A DNA stretch of 64,000 bases from Megaleporinus macrocephalus (taxonomy: Eukaryota; Chordata; Actinopteri; Characiformes; Anostomidae): assembly GCA_021613375.1 (NCBI GenBank), contig CM038709.1:35372428-35436427 (forward strand). Direction: 5' to 3'. A program made the translations under genes and the position numbers. The notes below the pieces were generated by a model. That model did not search any database, was not told the origin of the DNA, and saw only the letters and a program-made list of their open reading frames with translations. Positions within the stretch are counted from its first letter, which is position 1, and the number at the start of each line of letters is the position of its first letter. Below, piece by piece: positions 26,407-40,700 of the stretch.

Positions 26407-29400
26407 CTAATTCCGCTTCATATAATCAGAGAAATAATTCTCCCCCTCCTCCTCCTCCTCCAACTCTGTAACATGCCTGTCAGGGCTTGAAGAATATGTG
26501 TGCTTAATGTTTGTGCCATTTTCAGGTACCCTATAAAAAGATGAAGGTACCAGCAGTTCCTGTATTTCCTTCTTCCCTGCCTCTTCCTCCTCTGTACGGC
26601 TTCCGAGGGTCAAAGAGAGAAGATTCACATTGATGCCACACTCCACCTCGGCATCCCATTCCTCTTTATTATTGTGTCTACGTTCAAGGAGGCCCAAGTC
26701 CTTGTTTCGAAGCTCTTCCAACAAGGGTCCTATTTGCAAGGGGCAGCCTGCCGCTTGGGGTTCTTTCAATGCCAACCGAAAACCAAACCCAGTCCTGCAT
26801 GCTGAGGTCAACGCATGCTGTCTAGGAGCTGTGGAACATGAGACCTTTGGCACTTGCATAGGTGATGTGGGAATTTTGCTCACAGGACCGCCGTCATGGG
26901 GACTCTCATATTGGACCTCTGGGACAGGACAGATGGAGGTGGAGCTTGTTTCCAAATTTGCTGTCTGACCTTTCAGACTCTCGTAAGCCACCTCCTCATC
27001 TTCCTTACACTCGTCCTCTCTATCACTGTCTCGGTCTCCCTTGGCGTCTTTAGAAATGCTGGGTTCCAGTAAAACTGTGTTTAGGGATTCTTTTGTTGGC
27101 AAAGCCAGTAAAAGCACATTATATGGGCTTTGAACGGAACTCTGGGAACAAAAGCAGAACAAATACAGGTTTTATAATTATGAAAGGGCCAAATTCTCTA
27201 TGATATTCTTCTATTCTATGTTTAGCATTCTCTAGTGGTAAGCAATATGACAATATTTTGTAGTTATCATGATTAAATCATATCATATCAAATTATGTCA
27301 CAATACTTTTTTTCCTTCTACTGACACATAAAGCTTTATATGTCTTCGCTCCTCAGTATCTGAGTAAACCTCTCTTCCTACAAAACCTCACAGATCCCCA
27401 GGTGCTGCCTCACTGTTTACCCTGAAATAACCCTCTAGGCTATAACCCTACTTGCTTAGTCATGCTTTTGATAATTAGTTTGTTCATCAGATAAAAAATT
27501 GGAGATTCACTGACAGAGAGTATTATGAAAACTGAGAAAGTTGGTGCCGCTGTTCTAACCGCTAACTTAAGTTTGTTGATAGTGGACTGGAGGGGCGCAG
27601 ACATCTCATGAAGCCCTTGTCTTTGTCTTTGTTACCTTCTCCTTTGTGCTGTAATAGCCGGTCCTGCTGGAGTCACTGCTGCCTTCTATTGACACTGTAT
27701 ACTGTTCTCAGTCACCCCTAATAGAACTATCTGTCTACAAAACTATCTATTTGTTTCTTTGTTGAGCTCAACACCTGTCCATACCATGCCCTTCATTTTA
27801 TCATCTTTTTTTCTATACATAATTGTCCTTTATTTGATTCCTGCAAAATGTCACAACAGAAAAATGTAGTGATTATTAAGCTAAAATGTCTAAACTGAAT
27901 TAACATTTGGTAGCATAGCATAAACTGTTAGGTAGCCCAAGTTTTGAGTTTAGTGAGAGTGTCCTGATGAGCAGGGTTCACTAACTCAAAATGACCTAGC
28001 AGTAAACTGGTGCGTCATCACTTCATGTACAGAAATGAATACCAAGCTTTCTAACATATATTAGGACCATAAAATCTAAAATAATGTACATTTATTTGTT
28101 TATTCTGAGAATATAAAATAAATAACAACAAATACAGATTAGTCCAAAAGTCTGAGACATCCCCCTCTAAAAGCTCCCTCACAGGCATTCTTAAGAAAAA
28201 ACTGCCTGATGTCTGAGAAGAAAAGAAAACATATTATTTCTGATTTATATTATATAACATTACGCATAAGATCTGAAGACACATATAGGTTCACTTGTGA
28301 TTTTAGACAACAATTAAAATGGCTGTATTTGTGTTGTAGACCCCTGGTGTCTATCACTGCCACTGAAAGGACATCTAAACCATTTCACACAAACCATTCT
28401 TTACATGTCAAATACAGAATTATGCAGGAACTAATGAATTTAAATGAATACAACCATGCCTCGAAAAAGTTGGACAGCAGTAGTAAAATATGTAAAAAAA
28501 CGGTGTATAACTTAATTGGGCATAAAAGAGCATCCCAGACTAATGAGTCTTTTCCTCTCATAATTTACCTTTATATAATATAGAATATATATATAAATAT
28601 ATAATAATATATAAATATATAAATAATAATATAAATAATAATTACAAATAATAATAATAAATAATATATAGAAAGTCTACATCTTCACTGTTGGAACAAA
28701 ACCTTTATCTAAAAACCTAGTACAGGAGAAGGATGCAATGACAACCATAAAAAAATAATTAGTCAACAAACAGAACACTGAGAGTAAACTAAATACAGCG
28801 AGGTAGCATCCTGAATATTACCAGCACTGATGGTAGGTTGGTTTTCAGGCATAGGAACCCAGAGATGAGCAGCACACCAAAACTCACACAGAACAGCAGC
28901 GTCGCCAAACACAACACCACTGAGATCACTGTGTCTACAACTGAAAGAAACAGATTAAGAGAGCAAGTTTAAAGGAATCAATCTGTAAAAACTATTTGCT
29001 TAATTCACTCTAAATTAAAGACATGTTTTGGTGTCTGAAGTTTGCCTCTGTAGAGGCTAATGCAGCTAGATATTAATAGAAACTTATAGCCCACCAATTA
29101 GCACAGTGTTAACTGCCCACCTAAATCATTATCACCACTTGCATTAATTCATATAGACCTGTAGCTGTGTTATAGTGTTATGTGTCAGCTGGGCAATTAC
29201 TGAACTTAGAAAAACCCAAATAGCTATAGTACTGCAGAAGTCTTTATATGCATCGCTGCTAAGATGATGGTTGTGGATAACTTGATGTGGCTCTGCGCAG
29301 TGCTGACTTAATGTGATGCCCAGTTGTTAGAAATTTTGTCTTGACTTGTTCGCCATAGTTGTGAGCTCACACTAGAGGAAGTGAAATGTGTCCAACTTGA

Positions 29401-31682
29401 CGCACTTGCAACCATTTGTCACTTACAGTGAGGGAAAATAAGTATTTGAACACCCTACGACTTTGGAAGTTCTCCCACTTATAAATCATGGAGGGGTCTG
29501 AAATTTTCATCTTAAGTGCATGTCAGGTTAAGTGGAATTAAACACAACATGTATGAAAGGAAAGTTGTGCCAGATTGAAAAGCAATCACTGCAATTAGTG
29601 CAAAAATCCGAAATACAGTGTAGTTACATTACTTTTACATATTTGCATTAAAATATGTGCCAGAATAAAAAACAAAACCTCAAATACATTTTTACTTCGC
29701 TTCATCTTTTTTTTGTACTTTGTACATACTTTTGCCTTATTGAAATGCAACGAAAATAATGAAGTGCAATGCTTGTCACCTTACCTCTTTACTGCAAAAC
29801 ATACATGGACTTTTCTCCATTTTTATTTTACTTTATACAGATAAACCTTATTGAAAAAGTTCCCATAGTATACTCTTTATAAAACAAAAGTTCTGGCTGT
29901 GCCAACTTGGCACAAATACTTCTCCCCACGTTATGTTAGCACCAAGCTACCTGTGCTGTAAATGCGGCTGAAAAATATAGACATCTAACATATTAAGTGT
30001 TGTATTCTTTTTTAATGTTAAATAAAGCCCAAGGTAACCATGACTTTAGTCAAAGCAAACATTTACTTTAACTTCATGTAAATTAAATTTGTAACTAGAC
30101 ACCTATGTGCTTCACTTTTTTTTTGCTAGTGTGTTTCCTCTCTTTCAGTCAAGCACAAAAAAAGTGATTTGACTACTAACAGCACTCGCTAAACACAGCT
30201 TTATAATTACCTTTTTATATACAGTTTATTATTCAACCTGCCAGTAAATCACTCAGGCAGGTCTTCAATTAATTAATTGTTTTAATTAAATAACTCCTGG
30301 ACTGGAAAAAGCTAGGATACTTAGCAGATAGCCTTCAGCTTTCGATTTTTTTACATCCAATTTGATGAATATTCAACTTTTATTTTGACAGCATTACAAA
30401 ACGTACCACAAGGTGCTCTATGAGTGAGCCCAATAAGGATCCCATAAGGAACCATGTCTGAAAATGGATTACATAATGTAATAGTTTAACATAAGGGCTT
30501 TTACTGTAAGCACCTTCTTTTCCAAAAATGGTTCTTCTATGTCACAGAACAAAGATCCTTCTTGGCACCTGTATTCTGGACTGTACTGTGTGACACTGCA
30601 GCTACTATACAAACCAAACTTTTGTGCAAAGTTCACCTTTATGTAGATGACACAATTTTATATTGTTATGCTGAATCTGCTCATGCAGCAATTGAAAAGC
30701 TCCAATGCTCATTTAATGCCTTGCAGACTGCTTTATACAATCATAAATTTTACATTTTGTTTTATTTTCATCATTTACTTTCTTCATTTTTTTATTTTAT
30801 TTTATTACACATTATTTTATTATATGTAAATATATATATATTTTAATTATTTATTTTATCTTTATACTTCATTGTTTTATATTTTTAGCTTGTCCACTTA
30901 AACTTTTATTTTGAATTATTTATTTCTTAATTAAATTCTTATATTGTCTGCCTGTTTTTTAATATTTTTATCATTTAATTCTTATGTTTTACTAATGAAG
31001 TGTAATGTGGTAACTTGCCCAGAGGGGGATTTGAACCGGGGACCTCTTGTATGAGAGCCTGTCTGGGACCTTACATGAAGTTCTTTATTTTAGCTTTCTT
31101 GATTCAAATTTTTATGTATTTTCAGCCCCTTTAAGTTGTAAATGCTCAGATGCATTGCATTGGGTTTCCCCTTAATGTATTACAGAGGGAAAAATAATAG
31201 TAAAGTTTTTGGCTCAACTGTGTAAAAAGAATTTTTTACCAAAGCATTATGTTTTGGATAAATCTTCATTACCTGATTTGGATGTCGTGCTTACAGAAGT
31301 ACATACAGCCGGGCTCTTTGTAGGGGTGCGGTTGACGATGCTTACGCTCACACAGTACTGCTTGCCTGGAACCAGATGCTCTAGAACCACAGTTTTCAGT
31401 GTGTTCATCTCCTCTGATAACTTTATGAACCAAAAACATAAACAGGGACATCAGTTTGGATGAACTGTGTCAGTAAATATGGACTAGTGCCTAGTATCTT
31501 ACCTTAAAATAACATATTAAAATAACAATTTCATATTTTAAAAATAATTTTATATACACTTGGAAATTAATCTACTAAAAAATTGATGCATCTTCAGTTA
31601 TATTCGCATAGCAGATGTTATTTGCGTTTACAGCATGTCTTTCTTTACAAAAGTTTAACCACTTTTGATTACTCCTGTCGAT

Positions 31683-31717
<35 letters not shown>

Positions 31718-34700
31718 CACACTGTATTTAAATTATGAAAAACACAAATGTACAGAATAATGAATATTTGCTAATTAATTTAATGAAAAGTGTTACAACA
31801 CACTAAAAATGTTGTCTGAACATGTGCTGATATGCTGCTCACTGTTATTATGCTGTTATTAAATTCAGTCAAACATTTGTAGGCTAAAGTGTAGATGCTT
31901 ACAAGAAATATAGCTAGTATAAAACCACAAGCATTAATCAACTCTGCCCCGTAACCCCTAGACGCAAGCACGGGATATAAATGGACGACGACGCAAGGAG
32001 CACCTTTGTTAACATATGGCCAGCTGAAGAAAGGAAGTGCGATCATGTCGGTGGACGTGATGGATCAGTGTAAATGCAGCGTTAGCGCTATTTTAAGGTA
32101 GACATCACTACATACAGTTCTGTAAATTCAGGACCTTCAGTCAGAAAAATAACGGCGCTTAAAGGCTCATTTATACTCAGTGTTAAACTTGGATGCGCAT
32201 GGAGCTTTCTGTCCACAACATGTGTTTATTTTGTGCATTAGTGTGAGATAATTGCACGTTTTTGCAAAGCTTATGGATACATACAGGACGGAGCAATACC
32301 GCTGCAGAGCGTGGGGGCAGAGCAAGACACCACCACTTCCAAGTACACACAGCGAAGAAGATACGGCGGGACTTTTTTGGTTGTGCGAGTGGGTTAGAAA
32401 TTTTAACCATGATGTAACTTCACTGTGGCGCAGAGACAAACAGTCGATTTCTTTGTTTTTGAAGTAAATACAGAACTATGAGCTCATCGACCGTCGCCAT
32501 GTTTGATATACTCCGAACTGCCCTCTACTGTAAATGTTGCTCAGCAACCATGTCAACGGAGCTGACGCAGACAAGTATGTGGCAGTGACTGTTATATTGC
32601 TTTAAACGCACGCAGACATTTCCGCACGTAGATGGAGTATAAATGAGCCTTAAATCAGCCTTAAGTTTATTTAACTTCGCCTTGCTAACACAGCAACGTA
32701 CCCTTGCATCGCTCCGACGCGTCATTAAGGGTGATTCCGCAGGCCAATAAAAGTCTGGCTGCAACCCTGCTGTAATGATACATATCGACGTTGGATTCGG
32801 GAGGATTCCCGAGGGGCCGGGGTGTTCTATCATTTCATCCTACCCATCGATCGGTCCTACCAAGGCTTATTGCGCATGTGCACATGACAATTGCGTCAAC
32901 ATTTTGATGGTTGCCGCGTACGTGCATAATTTTATCCTTGTTGTTTATAATGCTTTAACGTCTTTTGATGTAAATTGTTTTTTTAAGCATCTCGACAGTT
33001 TTATGACTATATTTACACTAACAAATAATTCTACCTGTGGTTTTAATGCACTTGCAGTATTATTTTCCACCAAGGTAGCACAGATCAACAGATCTGCGCC
33101 GCGGTAGGACGTTTCCACAAGGTAGGACAAATCGACAGAACACCGGCTCATGTCAGTCTCGTGTTTGGGCCGGTTGGATGGGAATTATTGTCAGTATTGT
33201 CAGTGTACGGCTATTGCACAACATTTGCAATGTCAGCTTAGTGTATTTTATTTTGTAGAGCCCAATACACACCATTAATCAAAAATATCCAGTTTCAAGA
33301 TGAAAATAATAAATGTCATTTAGAAATGTAGTATATTAATAGCCAAACTTATTAATGGAATGTTTTTGTAGCGCCTGAGCAGCAAACCTCTTTCAATGCT
33401 ACTGATGGAGGCCATGACGACTGAAGGGATTATTATTTAAACTCTGTTTAATAACTAAGAGTTATTTGTAATGTAAAATATAACGGAGAGAATAGACATG
33501 ATATATGTTAAATTGTGTTATTGTTAATGTACAGAGAAGGAAATTCTCATGTTTATAGATACCGTTATTAAAAAAGTTAAGAAGCCAGTGCACTGCTTAG
33601 GAGGCTTCTGATGCTGTATGTAGCTACTAAACATGCGTGTAGTGAAGCTACTTAAGATTTTAGTGTAAAACCAACAATAGAGCCTCTCTCTGTTGGGAAG
33701 AAAAATGCTATTTTAATTTCAAATGATTTTAATTTCAATTTATTGCCTATGTACAAATGTAAATACATTTTTTATCTTTAACAAATTGTTAACCTTTAAA
33801 TCATTAACTGATTAATTAAACATGTTAAGTGAAGTGCTTTCTATTAAGTTACCAACATACACCTGAACTTATGCCCTATAAAAATGTGCTGTAAGAGCTA
33901 GCTGCTGTTTCATTTATTCAAATTCCTCCTCCATGGAAAAAGTGGGCCAAATTTGGGCATGAAACTCCCGGGCTGAAAAAGGGGCCCACTCCGGCCCTGC
34001 ATATTGAAATACTACAAATATTACCGTTATTGAAACATATCTTATTGCGGTAGATACAGATATCAAATTATTGTCCAGGCCTAGGTCCAAATGTAGCTTT
34101 GAACTTTTGATTTTCTGCTCATTATTACAGGTTTTAGGTGATAATTCCAACTATTCTTTTCTTTTCTTACTGAGTTCCATTAAAGCATCCATGCAAGGGC
34201 AATTTTTTTTTTCTAGTCAAAAAAAGTACTCAATAAATTGGGTAGTTGCATCTGATGTAGTCTTTGTAATCGCAGCATTAGTTCTGTGATCCCTTTTAAG
34301 CTCTGGATATTCAGGAACAATGTTAGAATCTAAGCTGAACTCTGCCCTCTCCTCCTTGGTTTTTCACAGAAATTCTGGGCTTTTTAACCACTGTTTGCTT
34401 GCCATCAGTTTCTCTACTTTTCAAGAGAAAGCTGCACTTCTGTTCTAAGCATTTTGTCTATTTAATCAGCCAGGACAGCAGCAGTAATCTCTAATAGAGG
34501 AATGGTAATTTGCTTGTGTGGTGCCACTCTTAAGTTACCAAGCAGAAAAGAGACATGAATGGTTGTTTTGGTGTTGCATTTTAAGGTAGGTCACTGTTCC
34601 ACAGTCATGCTTGCTGGCATCTGAAAAGTGATGCTACTGTGCATGGTCAGGTTTTCCAAAGCCCTGTGCCTTGATGCATCTTTATACTCTGAATGCATTT

Positions 34701-37700
34701 AATTGTTAAAGGTCTGTCAACCACTGTGTCCACGGCCGTTTAAGGCTTGGGGAATCTGATCATCCCAGCCACAGTTCTTTCTGCACAGCTTCTGTAGCAT
34801 AAGTTTGGATGGAAGAGTTACTGGAGCCAGCTATCCTAAAGGGTCATATATTGAGCTGACCAGAGATAAGACCCCACGACTAGTATGTGGTCGCTCTTTT
34901 TCCATAATTTTAAACCTAAAAGTGTCTGTCTGGACACACAGATAAAGTCCAAGAGCTCTTTCAACTGGCAGCTCAGCCCGATTAAGATTCAGCTCGCTCA
35001 TGTTTTTTATCTGTCATTCTCTGGAATGGTTTGTATAACCTCTCAGCTGTTACTAATCCACTGTGTAAAGTGACAGCCACCTTTATGACAAAGTGCAGCA
35101 AGATCTTTGACCATTTGGATAGCTTTGGTATGAGATGACAGACTTTTTTTTAAATGATCATCTACATAGAAGTTATTCTAGACATTGTCAATGACCTTGG
35201 CTGGAAATATGTGCTTGTTGTCTTCTACAGTTTTCCTAAGTGCATAACAAGCACAGCTTGGTGAGGACACTGCTTCAGACAGATATATATTCTTCAATCT
35301 CTTGGCTCGCCATCAAGCCACCAACGAGAACCGAACAAAGTCTGTTTCTCCTTCTGCAATTCTGGTAAAACATAGATTTGACATCAGTCATGAATGCAAC
35401 TGGTTCTTGTCTTAAGCGCAGCAGAAGTCCCAATAAAGAACTGGTGAGATTCCTCAATTCAGCTTCACAATCAAACACAACCCACAATGTTCCTTTTCAA
35501 GGATGGTACACTCCATGATGAGAAATGTACCTAAGCTTCCCATCAGAACGATCAAGCTGATCCTGGGGTACCCTTTCAGCATAACCTTTTTGGATAATGT
35601 CATTAAGGTAAATAGTGCATTCCTGATGGACCCTTTAATGTCATCAGCTTGAATACGAGGAATATAAATGGCACCCAAATAAGGCCATTTTGCCATCTTC
35701 GTATAGATAAAATACTGGTTCCACATTTCACAAGTCAAGCACCAATCACATTTCTTGCTTACATGCCCAATGCATAAGCAACCAATGCACAATGATCTTG
35801 GGAACAAAACAGGCAGGTATTACAGTTGTTCCTAGGAAGAATTTGTTGACACTTACTTTGCCTGGGTTTCTTTCATACAGGCCTGTCAATGGTTGCAACA
35901 GTTTAAATTTAGGTTTGTGTGGTAACTTTACTTTATTTACAGTTTTACCAACTGGTCCTATTTGGGTGTTCTGAATATCACTTGACATTCAATGAAACCA
36001 ACAATATTACTGAACATAGTGCCCTGCAACCATGTCTTTCCATGAGGTCACAAGAAATTCTCAAGTTGTCTCTTAGTTTGTATGGAAGCTTCATTATAAT
36101 TGTCTTCATGTTTGCTGGCATATCCACTTCATGCATGTACTGCAAATCAGACATTGCAGTATAACACTCAAGCAGAAAGAATGCAAACGCTTGGAGAACC
36201 TTAATATCTCCAGGCCTTACGACTGGCCAGCTGTAAATCCTTTTCTAATATGCAGAGGAGATTTTAGAATAATTAGCAAAATGCTGTTGAAGCAAAGCTT
36301 TAGCTGTGATATAGGAGCCATGAAGCATCTTAATAGGCTTTTTGCCTTGTAGCTCTAGGTGTTGACTTGTTTTGCCTCAGTACACAAAAATTGAAACTTA
36401 TCAAATATACCTTTTACCTCAAATTCATGTTGTGTCAACCATGAATTTCAAGCAGTGAGTTTTACCAATTGTTTTTAACTGACTCCCTGCTGTTACCATC
36501 AATACCTTGAGACTGAGCCACGGTAGACTCACAAGCAGCAGTATACACTTTTTTTTTTAGATTTCCCCACAACAATGAACTTTTAGTATAGAACACTCAA
36601 ACAATACACAAAACCTACGTATTGGATTTAATGACTAGTCATTTAAACGTCTGCACACAAGTTTATTTAAATGGCCATTGTCCATTTTTAAGGTAGTGCT
36701 ACCATACCTCTGAATCCATAGATCAGACAGTCAGTCTAACTCATGTAAAAAATCCTTTCCTGTTGTCCCTGTTGTCTCCACCGAAAATAAGCTGTCCCAT
36801 TGTCCAGTTTTCAATTCCAATCACCAGCGACCATGTTTTTAAAGTGCAAACGAAGCAGCAACTCCATGTAGCATACAGTCCGCAGCAGATAACAACTTAG
36901 AAAGGATTTTGACTTTTGTATTTTGTAGCGACTTTCTTACAAAATAACAAATAAAATTTGCATGGTGAGAAGGTAAGTTACCAGTAGTGGCATTTGACTC
37001 AGCATTCTTTCTTTCTTAAGTAAAGTTTATATAACTCTTGTTGCCGCAGGTCACAGACATTATTACACATGCAATAAACTGGGAAAGTCATTTCCTCACC
37101 TTAAACTCTCCATTGGAAGTGACATCAAGTTTGTAAATGAAGCAGTATATTGTGTGGTCAATGCAGTTATAGGCACGGTGCAGCCTTTCAGATGGAGCCT
37201 GAAGATGTACACACACTGACTCATTACAGTGAGAGAGGGTAAGTAAAGGTGGCTCTGGAACAGCTGTAAGACAAAAGGACATTTGTGTTTGTTTTTTGCA
37301 AAGCAGCATACAGTAACTTTAGGACTTGTTTTTCTGAACGTCATAAAACAATCATAAAGCATAAACATGCCCATCAGTAATGTATTCCCATTTGTGAATG
37401 CTTTAAAGCAGGGACGTCCATGACTGCTTTTTATTTCATACCAAGCAGAGGTTTAAGTACTAAGTATGAGGACTTTACACTGAGGTTCATTTTATTTTGC
37501 CTTATTTTGACATGTTTCTTCTGTGTGATCAACGTGGTGTTTCGCTCTAAAACAATCAAACCAGGGCTCATCAAATTATTCATGAGCTCACCAAACAAAC
37601 GAAAACAGTCCTTTCTAGTTGCCCGTGTACTCACTGCTCTCGAGAGGGATGAATGTCTTGTTGATAGGTGTAGAGGTCAGGTTCCTCAGGTGTGCAGACA

Positions 37701-40700
37701 CGCTGATATAGTAGGTCTCGTAAGGTTCTGACAGAACCTCAGTCAGATTGCACTGCAACGGGGAACGCACCATCTCACAACCCTCCACCGTCATCCAGTT
37801 TTTCCTGTTCATTAATACATCCAGAAATGAGGAGTGCAACTAAGTCTGATTTAAAATATCACTCAACCATTTACAGGAATAGTTTAGTGGAAAAACGTTA
37901 TATCACAATAACATAATAATGTTGCATGTATAAATTGCCAATCTAAAGGTTGCTTTACAAAAAATATTGCTTCCTTGCTGATAAAAGGACTTTTTTATTT
38001 TTTTGTATGCATGTATCTGACATGACCACATCTGAAAACATCTGTTTAACATTTGAATTTTTTTTATTGAAGGTTTTTGAGCTAAATCACTGACTAACAT
38101 TAATTCTGTCTTTATTTTTTTTACAATGGTCTAATATTCATGTAAAGATGATTAAAGATTTTTTTCTGATTATTAGCTTTATTAGCTTTTTATTTGTATG
38201 TCTGGGTTCTACTAGAATAGATTTACATGCATCAATTTTTTCCCCAAATTTCCCAAAACTCAATATTTTTCCCTGCTCATACAGTACATCTGTATTTACC
38301 CTGTCTGAAATGCTCCGTTAGTGCTTCAATGTTTTTAAGCCCTACTTTACAATGAGCACAGTGTGCTCTGATTGATCAGCTCATTCACTCTATGAGGGTG
38401 TACCAAGCTTTCTGGTAGGTAGGCAAAAAGGACGTCACCTTGTAACAGAGAAAACGAGTTCCATGGAGTTTCAGGCAGCAATTTGTTATTAGGAAAAGAT
38501 AACTGGTCCCAACATTATCTGATACCTGATATAGATAATCTTGTTAATTAGGGCTGAACCACTGACTTAAATAAAGTCAGCAGTATTGGGGTATTTCACA
38601 CTTGCTGTATTTACAAAACACAAGTTGCATGAGGTATCACGGCAAAATACAACAAATTTAATTAACCATCTTTAAACGTATCATGCTAAAGCACGGTAAA
38701 AGTTCCTAATGTTACAGTTAAGTAGGCTGCTTGGCTCATACATTGCAACTATTGTCACAATAGAGTGTGAGCAGATTGTGGAATATTTTAAACATTCTCC
38801 ACTTGCATATTGGCTACATGACATCCAGCCTAAATGCCTGCAATCTTCTGGAACAGATACAAGACCTTTGTATTTATGTTGCTGACCATGATCTGCAAAC
38901 AAAACACTAACTGCTTGTTAGAAAAAGACTTGTTCTAGCACAATTTGAACAGCTACCAAAAAAATAAGATGAAATGCCTCCTCCATTGCTGAAGCTATTC
39001 CAGCTCTCACTGTCCTCAAACACATTCTGGCTGAGGACGACGAAGCAGATACTGGCAATAAAAATAATGAAAAACACTGTGGAAGATAAACACTTGTACA
39101 CTCTTGCTTGACCCAAGACAAAAAACTTCTTTCTTTTGACAATTATATTTTTACATAAAAAAATTAAGTCTCACAATGAGGTGTAAAGTTTTATTTGCTC
39201 CACAAAACACTTTAAAAAATATTCAAAAAGTATTAATACTGTAAGTACTTTACAGTGGCTATGTTTACATGCATACATTTTCTCCAATCCAAATAAATTT
39301 GTTCCGATTATAGACTAACACTGAGGTGTTTATATGCTCACTCTACTCAACAATCTGATGAAAATCTCCGTTTACATGCACAGTACAAGTAATCGGATCC
39401 AAAATAACACGCATGCATAGAGTACAGCTTGGTGTGAACATTACCATGACATTGAGCAGCAAGTGAGTTCAGTCAGAGTGTGACCAGCAGAAGTTATGTT
39501 ACCTGAGTTTTCAGTTAGCGCGCTCGTGTTTTTAATTGCTTTAAAATGATGGCAGACTCAGGAAAACATATTTCACAAGTACTTTTTAAAAAAGGGCAGA
39601 GAGTAATACATCACGTCCCCTCAACACCATTTTTATCCGTGTTAGCAAGGGGTCAAACTCCCGTGACTTCATCCATAATTTAGTAAAACAGGAAAAAGGA
39701 ACAATTATACCGTTCGTGTAAACCCATTGTCGTTCCTTTGCTCATATGCTGTATAAGTGCTGAACATATTTCAACTTTCCGATTGGGAATGTAATCAGAT
39801 ACACGCGTTTACACGGCTATTATTCTTCTATTAAACAGATTATTTACGGGATTACCCACCTTGTTCAATCGGATAGAAATTGGAATGACCTCAATGGGAC
39901 TAGTCAATTCAGATTGAGGTTTATACATGGATGTATTCTATTCCGATTGAGCTATTAGTCGGATTATTAACGGATTATCAGGGTACATGTAAACGTGTTT
40001 ATTTAACCCTTTCCAAGCTTTATCTTGCGGCAACCCAGTATTATTTGCAGTTATCATTTAAAAGCTGCTTTGACCACTCAGTACTTCATTAAGCTAAATC
40101 AAGATTGCTGTTGAAGGAATTTAATAAATCCATGAAATATTTGGGGTGTCCAGGAGAAATCTGGAACTAAACTTTCTTCTTCAACCTGGCTTCAAACAAG
40201 TCTGTTGTATTCCTCCAGCATTATTTTTTGTTAATCCATAACGTATTAATCATTTGGGTCTTATCCTCTACTGCACTAAAACCCTGGTTAGTCATCTTCT
40301 TGCTCCATACAAAGAAAGAACTTTGATTTTTATTATTTACTCTTATTTCTAAGACTCTAAAAATGAAAAAACAGTAGTTGTTGGCCGTTTTAAATTTTAA
40401 CCAGAATTTAACATCTCTGTGTATTAAATCCCTGAGTGAGGTTTGTGGCATCTCTCTGGCACTAAAATTTAATGTCATTTGATCTGTTCTGTCATCACCA
40501 CTCTGACGGTGCGCTTATCTTGGAAACTCATATAGCAATAATGAAATGACCATGGTTTATGCAATCCTATTAGTCAGCATCTTGGTAAATGAGCTATCCA
40601 GCTATCTATCTACTAGAGATGGAAGGATCGATCGGTCACGTATCGGTATCGGCCGATTTTTAATCAAAATATGTGATCGGCGATCGGCCGATCTTGAGAG

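Noticed and set aside
26630..27053. Plus-strand open frames
   Set aside because: They are antisense to the gene D tail exon, which has splice phase and family features; these frames have none.
31025..31065. tRNA-like B box (GGTTCAAATCC on the minus strand)
   Set aside because: The T stem does not pair and no matching acceptor or D arm lies upstream; at most a SINE scrap.
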